Shown here: in pieces, positions 48,723 to 58,333 of the stretch | How the letters are laid out: each line of letters opens with the position of its first letter | How positions within the stretch are numbered: the first letter of the stretch is position 1 | Assembly: GCA_964630905.1 (NCBI GenBank) | Contig: CAZVWR010000014.1 | Span: 1-59,907 of the forward strand | Direction of reading: 5' to 3' | DNA: 59,907 nucleotides | Origin: JAGOEX01 sp964630905 | Lineage (GTDB): Bacteria; UBP6; UBA1177 | Notes under the pieces: model-generated | The model's input: the letters and a program-made list of their open reading frames with translations, nothing else | What the model was told of the DNA's origin: nothing | The model's database searches: none | Made by a program: the position numbers and the translations under genes

Positions 48723-51128
48723 TCAGATCAAATTTTTTAAAACACCTTCTGTATCGTGGATCAAAAGCTTATCGCGATAGCTCTTTTTGATCACATGAAA
48801 ATCATTTTTTACATTTTCAAACAGTTTTAAAACTCCCCCTTTCTCTGTCATATGGTCAAATATTATCGAAAGATCCTGTTCGTTTTTTTCAACAGAATCA
48901 AGCACTTCTGCTATTTTATCCATATCATACGAATCTTTGAACTTCGCGAGATATGACTGAACAGGCACAGTACGCAACACTTTCTCAACTTTCTTTATCT
49001 GCTCTCTGTCAATGAGCTTAAACATACCAAAGGTTATTCCTGACTTATCAAGAAGAGCGTTCAGTTTCGCAATAGTTTCAACTTCATCAACAACATCGGT
49101 AAGCCAGACGGTTCCGAACTCCTCCTCCACCCCTACCCCGACCGGAGCAGGAAAAGCGAGATTGAATCTCGGCATCGGATGAAAACCGTCGGAATAGAGA
49201 ATTTTGAGTCCGTTCATCGCAAGAACTTTAAAAAGGAATGAAACCAGATCAAGATGACCGACGGAGATCGCCCTTCCTTTTTTTGAGATCGTGAAGATGT
49301 AAGGATATGAATTTCCTCTGTTTGTAACCTCTTCCTGTTTTTCGGGCTCTTTCACAGACTCAAGACTGCCTGTTTTTATACGCGGCTTAATATTATCAAA
49401 ATCACAGGCACCGCAGTTTTCACAATTACCGTCTGTACAATCGGCAGTGCGCTCGGAATTATATGCTTTAGCTCTTTCTCTAAGCAGGAATGATCTGTCA
49501 ATTCTCATGTCAATATGCTCATAAGGGAGCGGCTTATCGACCGGTTTTTCAATCATTGTAGTGTACGGATCGATACCATTTTGCAAAAGCGCTTCATTCC
49601 AGAGTTTTGAATTGAAATTTTCATCATCAGTCTGAAGTCCTTCCATCCTTTCTGCTACATACCTGACAACATTATTGAATTCTCTGCCAGCCCGGCTTAA
49701 ATACCCTTCGACTGTGCTTATTTCCTGACTGTGCCAACTGAGTTTAAGGTTTTTTATATTCCGCAGACCTTCAATTATTATCTGCTGCTTAGCCCTTATT
49801 TCTTCAGGAGTTGCCATTTTCTCCCATTGAAAAGGGGTGAACGGTTGCGGAATGAATGTTGAAAAACTTGCCGTCACACCCGCTTTTTTCCCGAAACCTC
49901 TGGCAAGCGAACATATTTTTCTTACCAGATCGACTGTTTCAATAATATCTTCATTATTCTCAAGCGGAAGTCCGAGCATGAAATAGAGCTTTACATTCTG
50001 CCAACCGTTGCTGAAGATCTTTCTTACCGCTTCAATGATCTCTTCATTGGTGTTATCCTTGTTTATGATCTTCCTCAATCTTTCGCTTCCCGATTCAGGA
50101 GCAAGTGTAAATCCGCTCTTCCTCCCTTTTCTTATTGCCGACACTATTTTCGAGGTAAGCGATTCTGTCCTCAAGCTTGGAAGCGATATCGAAATCCCGC
50201 GACTGTATTTTCCGTATGATTCAACAAGTATCTCCTCTATTTCACTGTGATCTGCCGCAGAAAGGGAAAGAAAACCAACCTCATCGTATCCTGAAGTTTT
50301 TACTACCCTGTCAAGGATGTCGCAAATGTTCTTTGCACTTTTTTCACGGTGAGGACGGTAGAATGATCCCGCCATGCAGAACCTGCAACCCCTTGTACAT
50401 CCCCGCATGATCTCAATAGTAAATCTATCGTGAATTGTTCTCATCGCAAAAACAGGTGCATCAAACAGGGAATCGGGATCATAGTTAAGATCACGCAGCA
50501 CTGATCTTCTGACAACTTTTCCTGAAACAGAACCTTCAGGAATATAAAATCCTTCAATTTTTGAGAACTCTTCAATTATTTTCTCTCTCCCTTTTACCTG
50601 CGAAAGAACTTTGAGAACTTCACCTGATGCAGGCTCGAACTCACCTATGAACGCAGCATCAATAAAATCGCTCACCGGCTCAGGGTTGCACATCACAGGA
50701 CCTCCGGCAATGATCACCGGCATATCACTTCCCGACCTTTCCTTTGAAGTTACAGGAATGCCTGCAAGCTCAAGTATCTTTAAAAAAGCGGGGTACTGGA
50801 GCTGATACTGAAAAGAAACACAGATCAGATCAAACGATCTGAGATCAATACTGTGCATCATCGATCTTAGCGTCCCTTCCTTTTTGGCAATTTCAAGAAA
50901 ATCTTTGTCAGGGGCAAACCCGAAATCGACATTGAATCCACCGCGATGAAAAATGGAGTACAGTATCTTTACACCGGTATGGCTCTGAGCCATCTCAAAA
51001 ATATCGGGGAAAAGAATGAGTACTTTAGGTTTTGACGGGTCGCTTTCGATATGAACCGGCTCAATAAAAGGGGCGAAATATCTTCCGGGTTTATTGATAT
51101 TTCTTAAAACTGATGTGATCATTTCCAA
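48723..51128 (-). CDS. radical SAM protein fused to a DUF2344 domain (B12-binding N-terminus)
   Basis: This 801-residue protein has a B12-binding-like Rossmann region at about 25-210 (KVLILFPDIFEMAQSHTGVKILYSIF). The radical SAM domain has C-x3-C-x2-C ligands in MRGCTRGCRFCMAGSFYRP, for the [4Fe-4S] cluster that makes the 5'-deoxyadenosyl radical. After a Cys-rich insert (CTDGNCENCGACDF) comes a C-terminal DUF2344 domain (about 600 to the end, PYIFTISKKGRAISVGHLDLVSFLFKVL). This fusion matches the TIGR03960/TIGR03936 pair, usually separate or fused, with unknown reaction; a role in tRNA modification has been proposed for some. It overlaps the outer-membrane protein gene by 10 bases. Confidence 0.9.
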   Translation of the reverse strand: MEMITSVLRNINKPGRYFAPFIEPVHIESDPSKPKVLILFPDIFEMAQSHTGVKILYSIFHRGGFNVDFGFAPDKDFLEIAKKEGTLRSMMHSIDLRSFDLICVSFQYQLQYPAFLKILELAGIPVTSKERSGSDMPVIIAGGPVMCNPEPVSDFIDAAFIGEFEPASGEVLKVLSQVKGREKIIEEFSKIEGFYIPEGSVSGKVVRRSVLRDLNYDPDSLFDAPVFAMRTIHDRFTIEIMRGCTRGCRFCMAGSFYRPHREKSAKNICDILDRVVKTSGYDEVGFLSLSAADHSEIEEILVESYGKYSRGISISLPSLRTESLTSKIVSAIRKGRKSGFTLAPESGSERLRKIINKDNTNEEIIEAVRKIFSNGWQNVKLYFMLGLPLENNEDIIETVDLVRKICSLARGFGKKAGVTASFSTFIPQPFTPFQWEKMATPEEIRAKQQIIIEGLRNIKNLKLSWHSQEISTVEGYLSRAGREFNNVVRYVAERMEGLQTDDENFNSKLWNEALLQNGIDPYTTMIEKPVDKPLPYEHIDMRIDRSFLLRERAKAYNSERTADCTDGNCENCGACDFDNIKPRIKTGSLESVKEPEKQEEVTNRGNSYPYIFTISKKGRAISVGHLDLVSFLFKVLAMNGLKILYSDGFHPMPRFNLAFPAPVGVGVEEEFGTVWLTDVVDEVETIAKLNALLDKSGITFGMFKLIDREQIKKVEKVLRTVPVQSYLAKFKDSYDMDKIAEVLDSVEKNEQDLSIIFDHMTEKGGVLKLFENVKNDFHVIKKSYRDKLLIHDTEGVLKNLI

Positions 51129-51697
51129 AGGAATACCTCAAGAGATAAAATGAAATTGAAATAAAAACTGTCTGACTTAACAAAATATTTCCCAAAAGCC
51201 GGAGCTAAGAAAAAGTTTACCGATTCATGCGGCGACACATAGGCGCCCAGCTGAAATTCAAGACCTACCAACGGATCACTTCCGGGAGTTGCAGTAACTA
51301 TGGAATGAACAACTCCTTTAAATCCCGATATCCTTGCTCCGGCAACTAAAGAAGCGTCAACATATCCACCTAGAATTATGTCCGAAAATGTCCTGTTAGT
51401 AAGGAATATCCCGTTAAACCTCATTGTTCCCGCCGCATGCTCCGCATCAAGCCATTGAAAATCGACACCGAAAGAAAGTCCTGGGTTCTGAAAACGGTTT
51501 ACCATAAATCCGAAATTCAGGTTGAAATACTGAATAAGCGGCGCATTGTACAGAAACTCAGACTTTTCAAGCGAGATCTCCGCACTCAAAGATGGGATTT
51601 TGTTGCCTGCGATTCGACCTTCGATAAGTGCCGGAAGCGAAGTAAAGAAAAATATTACTGTGACAAAAACCGCACATTTCAGAAAACGGCTAATCAC
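51119..51697 (-). CDS. predicted small outer-membrane beta-barrel protein
   Basis: This 192-residue protein has a signal peptide (MISRFLKCAVFVTVIFFFTSLPALIEG), then repeated amphipathic beta-strands ending in FNFILSLEVFLWK. Segments such as YFNLNFGFMVNRF, LSFGVDFQWLDA and FGKYFVKSDSFYFNF alternate hydrophobic and polar residues, with glycines in turns. It is likely an 8-stranded outer-membrane barrel. I do not recognise a named family. It overlaps the DUF4911-like gene by 8 bases and the radical SAM gene by 10, so it is part of the six-gene operon. Confidence 0.75.
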   Translation of the reverse strand: MISRFLKCAVFVTVIFFFTSLPALIEGRIAGNKIPSLSAEISLEKSEFLYNAPLIQYFNLNFGFMVNRFQNPGLSFGVDFQWLDAEHAAGTMRFNGIFLTNRTFSDIILGGYVDASLVAGARISGFKGVVHSIVTATPGSDPLVGLEFQLGAYVSPHESVNFFLAPAFGKYFVKSDSFYFNFILSLEVFLWK

Positions 51698-51896
51698 TCT
51701 CCACCTCTTTTAATATCCTGTCGATCAAGCCATCAAAAAATCTTGAATTGCTCAGCGGTGTTGAACATTCGAGTATAAGATCACCGTTTTCTTTTGCCAG
51801 TGTAGAAACAAGTCCCATATTGTCATAACTTTCAATTGTAAAATGGAAAAAAATGTTCTTTTTTGCAGGGATCCTGACGATCCTGTGCCAACTCAT
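51690..51896 (-). CDS. small DUF4911-like protein
   Basis: This 68-residue protein has one small alpha/beta domain: WHRIVRIPAKKNIFFHFTIESYDNMGLVSTL, then a strand with GDLILECSTPL and a final helix FFDGLIDRILKEVESD. Strand and helix order and the tail resemble DUF4911 proteins, which are often linked to U32 or other RNA-linked genes. The function is unknown. It overlaps the U32 gene stop (ATGA) and the next gene's start, so it is translated in a chain. Its size and packing suggest a partner of the U32 protein. Confidence 0.7.
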   Translation of the reverse strand: MSWHRIVRIPAKKNIFFHFTIESYDNMGLVSTLAKENGDLILECSTPLSNSRFFDGLIDRILKEVESD

Positions 51897-53086
51897 TTTT
51901 CAACCCTCCTGAAAATTGTGTAGGGGATGAAATTTCCTTCAAGAAGGATTTTTTTTGAATGATGTGCCACAACATCTTTTGTTCCGTCAGTAAAATTAAA
52001 GATCTGAGGCATAACTATTTCATCTGTCCTGCCTGAAGGTTCAAGAACTTCAAGGGCTTCCCCTGCAAAAAGCCGGTTTCTGACTTCAACAACAAAAGCT
52101 CCGTCTTTCTTTTCATCAGTGATATTTGCAACAAAATCAGCTTCAGAATTTGATCCGTCACCGTCCCTCTGATAATCATCGGGAGTAACATTTCCTTTCA
52201 TAAAACCGGTGCTGTAGCCACGGTTCTTGATCCTGTTAAGAAGCTTGAAAACTTCATCTTTTGCAATATTTTCACCGTTTAATATCCTTTTATACAGAGA
52301 GACTGTTGAAGCAATGTAATGTATTGATTTCATCCTGCCTTCAATTTTAAATGAACTTACTCCTGCTTTTGCAAGAGCATTCATATATTCAAAAAGTGCA
52401 AGTTCTTTCGGATTGAAAAGATATGTCCCCCTTTCATCTTCTCCGACATTCATGAACTCGCCCGGCCTTTTTTCTTCAACAACGGCATAGTTCCATCTAC
52501 AGGGATGGGTGCATTCTCCGCGGTTCGCCTTTCTGCCGGTAAGCCAGTCACTTATTGCACATCTTCCTGAAAAACTGAAACATACCGCCCCGTGAATGAA
52601 CACTTCAACTTCAACAGAGGGATTTTTTTTCTTAGTGATCTCAACTATTTTCTCAAATGACAGCTCTCTTGCAAGATTAACCCTGTGTGCCCCCATTTCA
52701 AAATATGCGTCAACCGCCTGATAAGAAACAGTATTTGCCTGAGTTGAGATGTGAATGTCTGTCTTTATACCTGCTTTTTTAAGTTCATTAATGACACCTA
52801 TGTCACTTACGATGAAAGCATCCGCTTTGCAATCCTCGAGTTCGTGTGCCGTTTTTATCAAATCCCTGTACTCACCGGAATAGGGGTAAATATTAAGGGT
52901 AACATATCCTTTTTTGCCGTTTTTATGAAGATGTTCCAGTCCCTTTTGTGCGTCATCAACAGTAAAATTACCGGCAAAGGACCTTAAAGAAAACCGGTCA
53001 ACACCGAAATATACTGCATCTGCACCATAAACCGCAGCCCAAATGAGTTTTTCAGGGTTTCCGGCAGGAGCAAGGAGTTCCGCCAT
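51893..53086 (-). CDS. peptidase U32 family protein (TrhP-like)
   Basis: This 397-residue protein has the U32 signature wording MAELLAPAGNPEKLIWAAVYGADAVYFG, FIHGAVCFSFSGRCAISDWLTGR and RGECTHPCRWNY. The Cys in SGRC, GEC and HPC are the probable iron-sulphur ligands. Despite the name, E. coli YegQ (TrhP) members hydroxylate uridine 34 in tRNA; others act in collagen-like protein breakdown. The presence of a radical SAM gene in the operon fits RNA modification. The start is ATG 53086, one base after the GT39 stop. Confidence 0.88.
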   Translation of the reverse strand: MAELLAPAGNPEKLIWAAVYGADAVYFGVDRFSLRSFAGNFTVDDAQKGLEHLHKNGKKGYVTLNIYPYSGEYRDLIKTAHELEDCKADAFIVSDIGVINELKKAGIKTDIHISTQANTVSYQAVDAYFEMGAHRVNLARELSFEKIVEITKKKNPSVEVEVFIHGAVCFSFSGRCAISDWLTGRKANRGECTHPCRWNYAVVEEKRPGEFMNVGEDERGTYLFNPKELALFEYMNALAKAGVSSFKIEGRMKSIHYIASTVSLYKRILNGENIAKDEVFKLLNRIKNRGYSTGFMKGNVTPDDYQRDGDGSNSEADFVANITDEKKDGAFVVEVRNRLFAGEALEVLEPSGRTDEIVMPQIFNFTDGTKDVVAHHSKKILLEGNFIPYTIFRRVEK

Positions 53087-53087
53087 T

Positions 53088-55340
53088 TTATTTGTCCAGA
53101 TAAATTTTCAACAGTTCGTAACGGTTGTCACCATCATTTGGAACTTCATCCCTGTTTGTTATGTTACCACGGTATTCTTCCTGATAGATACCGATATAAG
53201 GGATGTAATATTCATTCTTTGATCCGCCAGGGATCCTTACTTTGATCGGGTGTCTGACAATATCACCTTTTTTCCAGAAAGTTGTAGGATAAGTTCCCAT
53301 AGCCATACTTTCATCACCTTTTGTCCTCTTATCCTTTCTGTTGCCTTCATTATGCAGAAAAACATCATAATCTTTTGTTATATTATCGGCAAGTGCCTTA
53401 AAATAAAGATCTATTGTTATTGTATTATTTTCTTTTGACCATGTTTTCCCTTCTTTCTGATCAACCTTGCCGCTCACAATTTTATATCCTTCCAGTTTTA
53501 TCACTTCATCAAAAATAACATCTGATCTGACAATATCATCCGGAACCTTGTCGGCTTTATACTGCTTTGACCTTGAGAAATCTCTCTCCTTCCCTGCTCC
53601 GCTGACTTTCAAAAGCTGGTTTCTGGAGTCCTTGAAAACAGGTTCGGTACTTTTATTGATCCTCTTCATAAGTGCTTCAAATCTTTTTTTGTCGTTCGGA
53701 CGGAGAATGACATATTGCGTTCCCGGCTTGTCAAAAAATCTCAGGACACTTTTTTCCTTATCCGCCTGGAGAAAGGTAACTTCATTCCTCAAGTTGAACC
53801 CGACCGATTTTCTAAGCCACTTATAATAATCAGCTATAGGCGCCCTCTCAGGTGAATCTTTAAGATAAGCCTCCACATGCGGTTTTAAAGAATATTCTTC
53901 AGATATTACAGGAAGACACACAGCAAAATAATATGTCATGAAACCGGCAGACAGTGCAAAAAGAAGATAAAATCCGGTTTTACGCATAAAAGAACTGAAT
54001 ATCATTGAGAAAAGCACTAAAGCAAAAACCGAGAAAACAGGTATTATTACAAACAGCCAGCTTGAAATTTTATCAGGTGTTCTTTCATTGTAAAATGTAA
54101 CTATATGGAGCCAGAGTCCGTATTTGTTACCTATGTCCCTCCCTATTGCAGCGACAAGCATTATGGCGATCACCGCCTCTATTTTCGATGAGATCTCCCA
54201 TCTTGCATTCCAGAGCTTGTCAAAATAAACACCGATAAATATTGCAATGACAGGAACTACAGGAGCAATGTAGTGATAAAATTTCGTACCTGAAAATGAG
54301 AGAAAGAAAAAAGGACCGATAGCCATGCTCATAAGAAAAATTTTCTTGTTGTTGGAGATCATTTCTCTGCTTTTTGACATGAAATGATATATAGCTGCAG
54401 GGATAAAAGCACTCCACGGAAACATCGCATATCCGAGTATCCTTATGTAAAGCGTGTAAAGATCATTCGGTTTGTGTATCTCTCCGGCAACTCTCTTAAA
54501 ATGATGAAACCAGATAAATATCTTAATAAATTCAAACCCTTCACTTATCCACATATATCCCATCCAGGGTGCAATGACAGCAATGTAGACACCGAATCCT
54601 ATAAGATGTTTTTTAAAGTGCCGCCATTGAAATGCATACCCGAAATTTCTTGTAAAAAGCATAAACACAAAAAGAGCCGTTCCAGGTATCATGACCGACA
54701 GAAGACCTTTTGCAAGGAAACCCCATCCTTCAAAGAAATAGAACAAATAAAGATATATATCCTTTCGCGGTATCTTCCATATCAGTTCATCTTCAGGAAT
54801 GTCTCCGACAAAATAAATGGCCATGCATAAAAGAGCAATCGTATTCAATCCTATGAAAGGAAGATCGACCATTATCTGTCTTGAAAGCATGAAATAATGG
54901 GGTGAAAGCATAAGGATGAATGTCGCTAGTATTGATGCCCTTCTTGAAACAAGTCTTGTAAGGAGAATATAAAACCCTGCAAGAGTACCGATCGAGAAAA
55001 GAGCAATCGGAAGTCTCCCCATAAACTCTGAGATATGAATTTTATAAAAAGGCATCAGCATCCAGAAAAGAAGAGGCGGCTTTGACCAGAAACGGTTTGA
55101 ATTCTGATACCAGAGCTTTGCGAACGACCCTCTTTCAAGTGTCTCCCATGCAACATGGGAATAATGGTTCTCCCATGGATCTATCATGAAAAAATTTCCG
55201 ATGAACGGTATGTAGAGAAGTGCCGAAAGAACAACTATGGAAATAACAGCAAACTTATCAAGATTGTTCAGTTTCCCTGTTCTAAGGTTGCTCAGTGTGT
55301 CAATATCGTTTCCAATCTTATTGCTGATAAATTTTATCAA
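53088..55340 (-). CDS. GT39/ArnT-like membrane glycosyltransferase
   Basis: This 750-residue protein has about thirteen transmembrane helices. The first loop has FMIDPWENHYSHVAWETLERG with the Asp-x-x-Glu-x-x-Tyr motif of the GT-C fold, and KPPLLFWMLMPFYKI. A large soluble C-terminal domain (about 500-750) has Asp, Lys and Gly-rich beta segments. In the PMT/ArnT family it moves a sugar from a polyprenyl-phosphate donor to a protein, lipid A or cell-wall polymer on the outer side of the membrane. It is the first gene of the six-gene operon. The substrate is unknown. Confidence 0.9.
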   Translation of the reverse strand: MIKFISNKIGNDIDTLSNLRTGKLNNLDKFAVISIVVLSALLYIPFIGNFFMIDPWENHYSHVAWETLERGSFAKLWYQNSNRFWSKPPLLFWMLMPFYKIHISEFMGRLPIALFSIGTLAGFYILLTRLVSRRASILATFILMLSPHYFMLSRQIMVDLPFIGLNTIALLCMAIYFVGDIPEDELIWKIPRKDIYLYLFYFFEGWGFLAKGLLSVMIPGTALFVFMLFTRNFGYAFQWRHFKKHLIGFGVYIAVIAPWMGYMWISEGFEFIKIFIWFHHFKRVAGEIHKPNDLYTLYIRILGYAMFPWSAFIPAAIYHFMSKSREMISNNKKIFLMSMAIGPFFFLSFSGTKFYHYIAPVVPVIAIFIGVYFDKLWNARWEISSKIEAVIAIMLVAAIGRDIGNKYGLWLHIVTFYNERTPDKISSWLFVIIPVFSVFALVLFSMIFSSFMRKTGFYLLFALSAGFMTYYFAVCLPVISEEYSLKPHVEAYLKDSPERAPIADYYKWLRKSVGFNLRNEVTFLQADKEKSVLRFFDKPGTQYVILRPNDKKRFEALMKRINKSTEPVFKDSRNQLLKVSGAGKERDFSRSKQYKADKVPDDIVRSDVIFDEVIKLEGYKIVSGKVDQKEGKTWSKENNTITIDLYFKALADNITKDYDVFLHNEGNRKDKRTKGDESMAMGTYPTTFWKKGDIVRHPIKVRIPGGSKNEYYIPYIGIYQEEYRGNITNRDEVPNDGDNRYELLKIYLDK

Positions 55341-55435
55341 GATAGTTCTCCCAGCTTATAAACCCAATAAAACCAAATCTATGAGAAATTAATATCACAT
55401 TGAAAAAAGTCAAGAAAACCGTCATAACACAGGGC

Positions 55436-57331
55436 TCAGAAAAGCCCGCCGGGACCCATCGACTCATCAGACTGTTCGATGAGGTTTATATAGGTATTTT
55501 TAAGTGTGTCGAGCTTTGTTTCTATATCCTGCAATTTTTCAAGTTTAAGAGAATCGTTCTTTAAATATGCCTTGGTTCCCGAAATAAGTATTTCCATTTT
55601 GTCCATTTTCTCTACACCGACCTTTGATGATGAGAATATCTGATAAAGTTTCGGTTTCATTTTCTCAAGATCGTAAAGATAGTTTTCAATGCTCTGAACG
55701 ATCTCCTCTATCATTGTCTTTTCGGCAAGTTCAAGATAATAATCGGAATTTTCCTCAATTTTCTTAGACAACTCTTCTTTAGTAAGGTTTCCTGTCGAAG
55801 CAACAGTAATCTTCTGGGAAGTACCGGTATCCATATCGGTAGCCTGAACTGTAACTATTCCGTTCATATCAATTTCATAAGTTATCTTTATCTTGACCTC
55901 ACCTCTTTTGGCCGGTCTCAAATTATCAAGTTCGAACTCGCCTAAAACTTCATTTTCGGATGCGACAAGCGAATTACCCTGAAGAAGCAGTATTCTCGCT
56001 TTCTCCTGATTATCCCTTGATGTTACAAAGATGTCATCGACAGAAGTAGGGACAGTGGAGTTTTTCTGAATAAGTGTATAGAACATGTCCTTTCCGACAG
56101 CAATTCCGAGGTTGTGGGGGGTAACATCCAGCAGAAGCATATCAACATCTTCGTTCTTTGACTCATCGTCAAGCATTTTTCCCTGAATGGCGGCGCCAAT
56201 GGCCACTGTTTCATCAGGATTTATGTTTTTAAGGATCGGAATATCAGGACTGAACTCAAGAAGTGCATTCTGAATTAAAGGCATCCTTGTCTGACCGCCG
56301 ATAAGTATTATTCCGGCAAGAGCTTTTGTCTCAAGACGGACTTCTTTCAGTGTCTTTTCAAAGGTTTTCACAGCTTTCTTAACAAAAGGCATCGCTAGTT
56401 CTTCAAGTTTTTCCCGTGTCACTTCAACTTTGTAGTGAATGAATGTCCCTTCAACTTCTTTTAAATAAGGTATTTCCACTGTCGCTCTTGTCTGAATTGT
56501 AAGATTTTTCTTTGTTGTTTCTGCATAATCTCTTAAGCGCTGAAGGACAAGCGGATCATCAAGATCTGAAACTCCGTAATTTGACGCAAGATCTTCAAGA
56601 AAATATTCAAAGAGGGTGTTTGTTATATCCTCTCCGCCCAGAAATGTATTTCCGGCAGTAGCAACAACATTGAAAGTCCCTTTTGAAACTTCCATTATCG
56701 TAATGTCGAAAGTTCCGCCGCCGAAATCAAACACAGCAAGAAGTTTTTCCTCCTCGGTCCCCTGAGAAAATCCGTATGCAAGTGCCGCAGCTGTGGGCTC
56801 GTTAATGATCCTCAAAACTTCAATTCCCGCAATCAGTGCAGCATCTTTTGTCGCCTGTCTCTGTTTGTTGTTAAAATATGCCGGAACAGTTATAACCGCT
56901 TTTGAAACTGTTTCACCCAGATATTTTTCAGCAATGCTTCTGAGTTCTGTCAGAATGAAAGATGAAATCTCTTCAGCAGAGAAACTTCTGTTGCAGACAG
57001 GGATGTTGATCGCAAGACCGTCACCTTTTTCACTCGGGATTATCTTGTATGAAAGTGTGGGAATAAGCTGATTTACCACGGGACTTTTGAAGCTGTGCCC
57101 CATCAGTCTCTTCACACAGTAAACAGTATTTTCAGTATTTATAAGCATCTGCTGATATGCGGCATGCCCGCAACTCTTCTCGATATCACCGGTTGATTCG
57201 TTCTTTGTAAAACTTATTATGGAAGGAATTGTGTTCCTTCCGCCGGCATCTTTAATAACTTCCGACTGGTTGTTTCTAATTACAGCAACACATGAATTTG
57301 TGGTTCCCAGATCAATACCAATTACGGTCAT
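55436..57331 (-). CDS. Hsp70-family chaperone (DnaK paralogue)
   Basis: This 631-residue protein has the Hsp70 ATPase domain 1-375: GIDLGTTNSCVAVI, KRLMGHSFKSP, ITVPAYFNNKQRQATKDAALIAGI, NEPTAAALAYGF, FDFGGGTFDITIM, ILIGGQTRMPLIQ. The substrate domain (about 385-500) starts VTPHNLGIAVG and has ITYEIDMNGIVTVQATDMDTG; the helical lid ends in SDESMGPGGLF. The order fits DnaK, but loops and lid are divergent, and neither dnaJ nor grpE is nearby. Extra DnaK-like proteins act in specific processes, such as SglK in Myxococcus motility. It is probably an accessory chaperone, perhaps for envelope assembly. The start has ACGGAGTTAGT before the ATG. Confidence 0.92.
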   Translation of the reverse strand: MTVIGIDLGTTNSCVAVIRNNQSEVIKDAGGRNTIPSIISFTKNESTGDIEKSCGHAAYQQMLINTENTVYCVKRLMGHSFKSPVVNQLIPTLSYKIIPSEKGDGLAINIPVCNRSFSAEEISSFILTELRSIAEKYLGETVSKAVITVPAYFNNKQRQATKDAALIAGIEVLRIINEPTAAALAYGFSQGTEEEKLLAVFDFGGGTFDITIMEVSKGTFNVVATAGNTFLGGEDITNTLFEYFLEDLASNYGVSDLDDPLVLQRLRDYAETTKKNLTIQTRATVEIPYLKEVEGTFIHYKVEVTREKLEELAMPFVKKAVKTFEKTLKEVRLETKALAGIILIGGQTRMPLIQNALLEFSPDIPILKNINPDETVAIGAAIQGKMLDDESKNEDVDMLLLDVTPHNLGIAVGKDMFYTLIQKNSTVPTSVDDIFVTSRDNQEKARILLLQGNSLVASENEVLGEFELDNLRPAKRGEVKIKITYEIDMNGIVTVQATDMDTGTSQKITVASTGNLTKEELSKKIEENSDYYLELAEKTMIEEIVQSIENYLYDLEKMKPKLYQIFSSSKVGVEKMDKMEILISGTKAYLKNDSLKLEKLQDIETKLDTLKNTYINLIEQSDESMGPGGLF

Positions 57332-57406
57332 ACTAACTCCGTTTATGGAACATTTACAGATGGCATTTTAAAGTATTTCTTTTGTAATCTCAAGTTTTTT
57401 GTAATT

Positions 57407-58288
57407 TCATTTGTCTTTTCTTGAACCTGGATGTGCTCTGTTATAAACTTTTTTAAGCTGATCAATGGAAAGATGGGTGTAAATTTCCGTCGTGGAAAGG
57501 TTGCTGTGCCCGAGAAGATGCTGAAGATATCTGAGGTTCATGCCGTTTTCAAGAAAGTGTGTCGCGAAACTGTGTCTGAGCATATGAGGAGTTATGGTCC
57601 TGAATATTCCCGCCTCTCTTGAAATACGGTCAATTATATATTGCACACCTCTTTCGGTAAGCCCCAATCCCTTAAGATTACAGAATATTATTGATTCAGG
57701 CTCTTTGCCGCCTTCTTTTTTCATAATATAATTTTCAATTGATTCAACTGCCTGATGAGTTACCGGTATAAGTCGCTCTTTTTTCCCTTTTCCTAGGACA
57801 TTTACAGTTCTGTTCCTCAAATTCAGGTTCTTCATTTTGAGCGATACAAGTTCGCCCACACGGACTCCGCTGCTGTAAAGAAGCTCGATTATTGCTCTGT
57901 TCCTTAACCCCATGAGATCATCTTTATAAGGAAAATCAATGAGTTTCAGCATCTCATCTCTTGAAAGTGCTCCGGGAAGAATGCCTGAATTCTTCGGGCC
58001 TGACAATGTAAGTGCCGGGTTCTCTTCGATAATTTCCCGTTTTTTCAAAAGGATGTAAAACTGTCTGATCGCGGCGATCTTCCGCTTAAGCGAAGAAGCT
58101 TTCACTTCGGAATATATCGCACCGAAATAGTCTTTAAGATCATCTTTGTCAAGCTCTTCTATCTCAAGCCCCGTTTCTTTAAAATATCTCTGCATCAGTT
58201 CAATATCTTTACAATATCCATCAGCCGTATTTTTTGAATATCTTTTTTCGTGGAGCAGAAAATCCCTGAAAAGTTTTATGTTTTCCAT
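57407..58288 (-). CDS. xerC: tyrosine recombinase XerC/XerD
   Basis: This 293-residue recombinase resolves chromosome dimers at the dif site. The N-terminal SAM-like domain is FRDFLLHEKRYSKNTADGYCKDI. The catalytic domain has the Arg of SSGVRVGELVSLK, the Lys in GKGKKERLIPVT, His and Arg in TPHMLRHSFATHF, the His of LLGHSNLSTTEIYTH and the nucleophilic Tyr there. Length and motifs fit XerC or XerD; which one cannot be settled. No phage or integron genes are near, so a housekeeping role is preferred. It lies between the Hsp70 gene and the second DUF4143-type ATPase. Confidence 0.92.
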   Translation of the reverse strand: MENIKLFRDFLLHEKRYSKNTADGYCKDIELMQRYFKETGLEIEELDKDDLKDYFGAIYSEVKASSLKRKIAAIRQFYILLKKREIIEENPALTLSGPKNSGILPGALSRDEMLKLIDFPYKDDLMGLRNRAIIELLYSSGVRVGELVSLKMKNLNLRNRTVNVLGKGKKERLIPVTHQAVESIENYIMKKEGGKEPESIIFCNLKGLGLTERGVQYIIDRISREAGIFRTITPHMLRHSFATHFLENGMNLRYLQHLLGHSNLSTTEIYTHLSIDQLKKVYNRAHPGSRKDK

Positions 58289-58333
58289 ATGTTAACCTCC
58301 GCCGAGCATAAGATCGTTTATCTGAAACACACC

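Noticed and set aside
57407..58288. XerC/D-like gene as integrase of a mobile element
   Set aside because: No tRNA att site, phage or integron genes lie near it, and the sequence fits housekeeping XerC/XerD.
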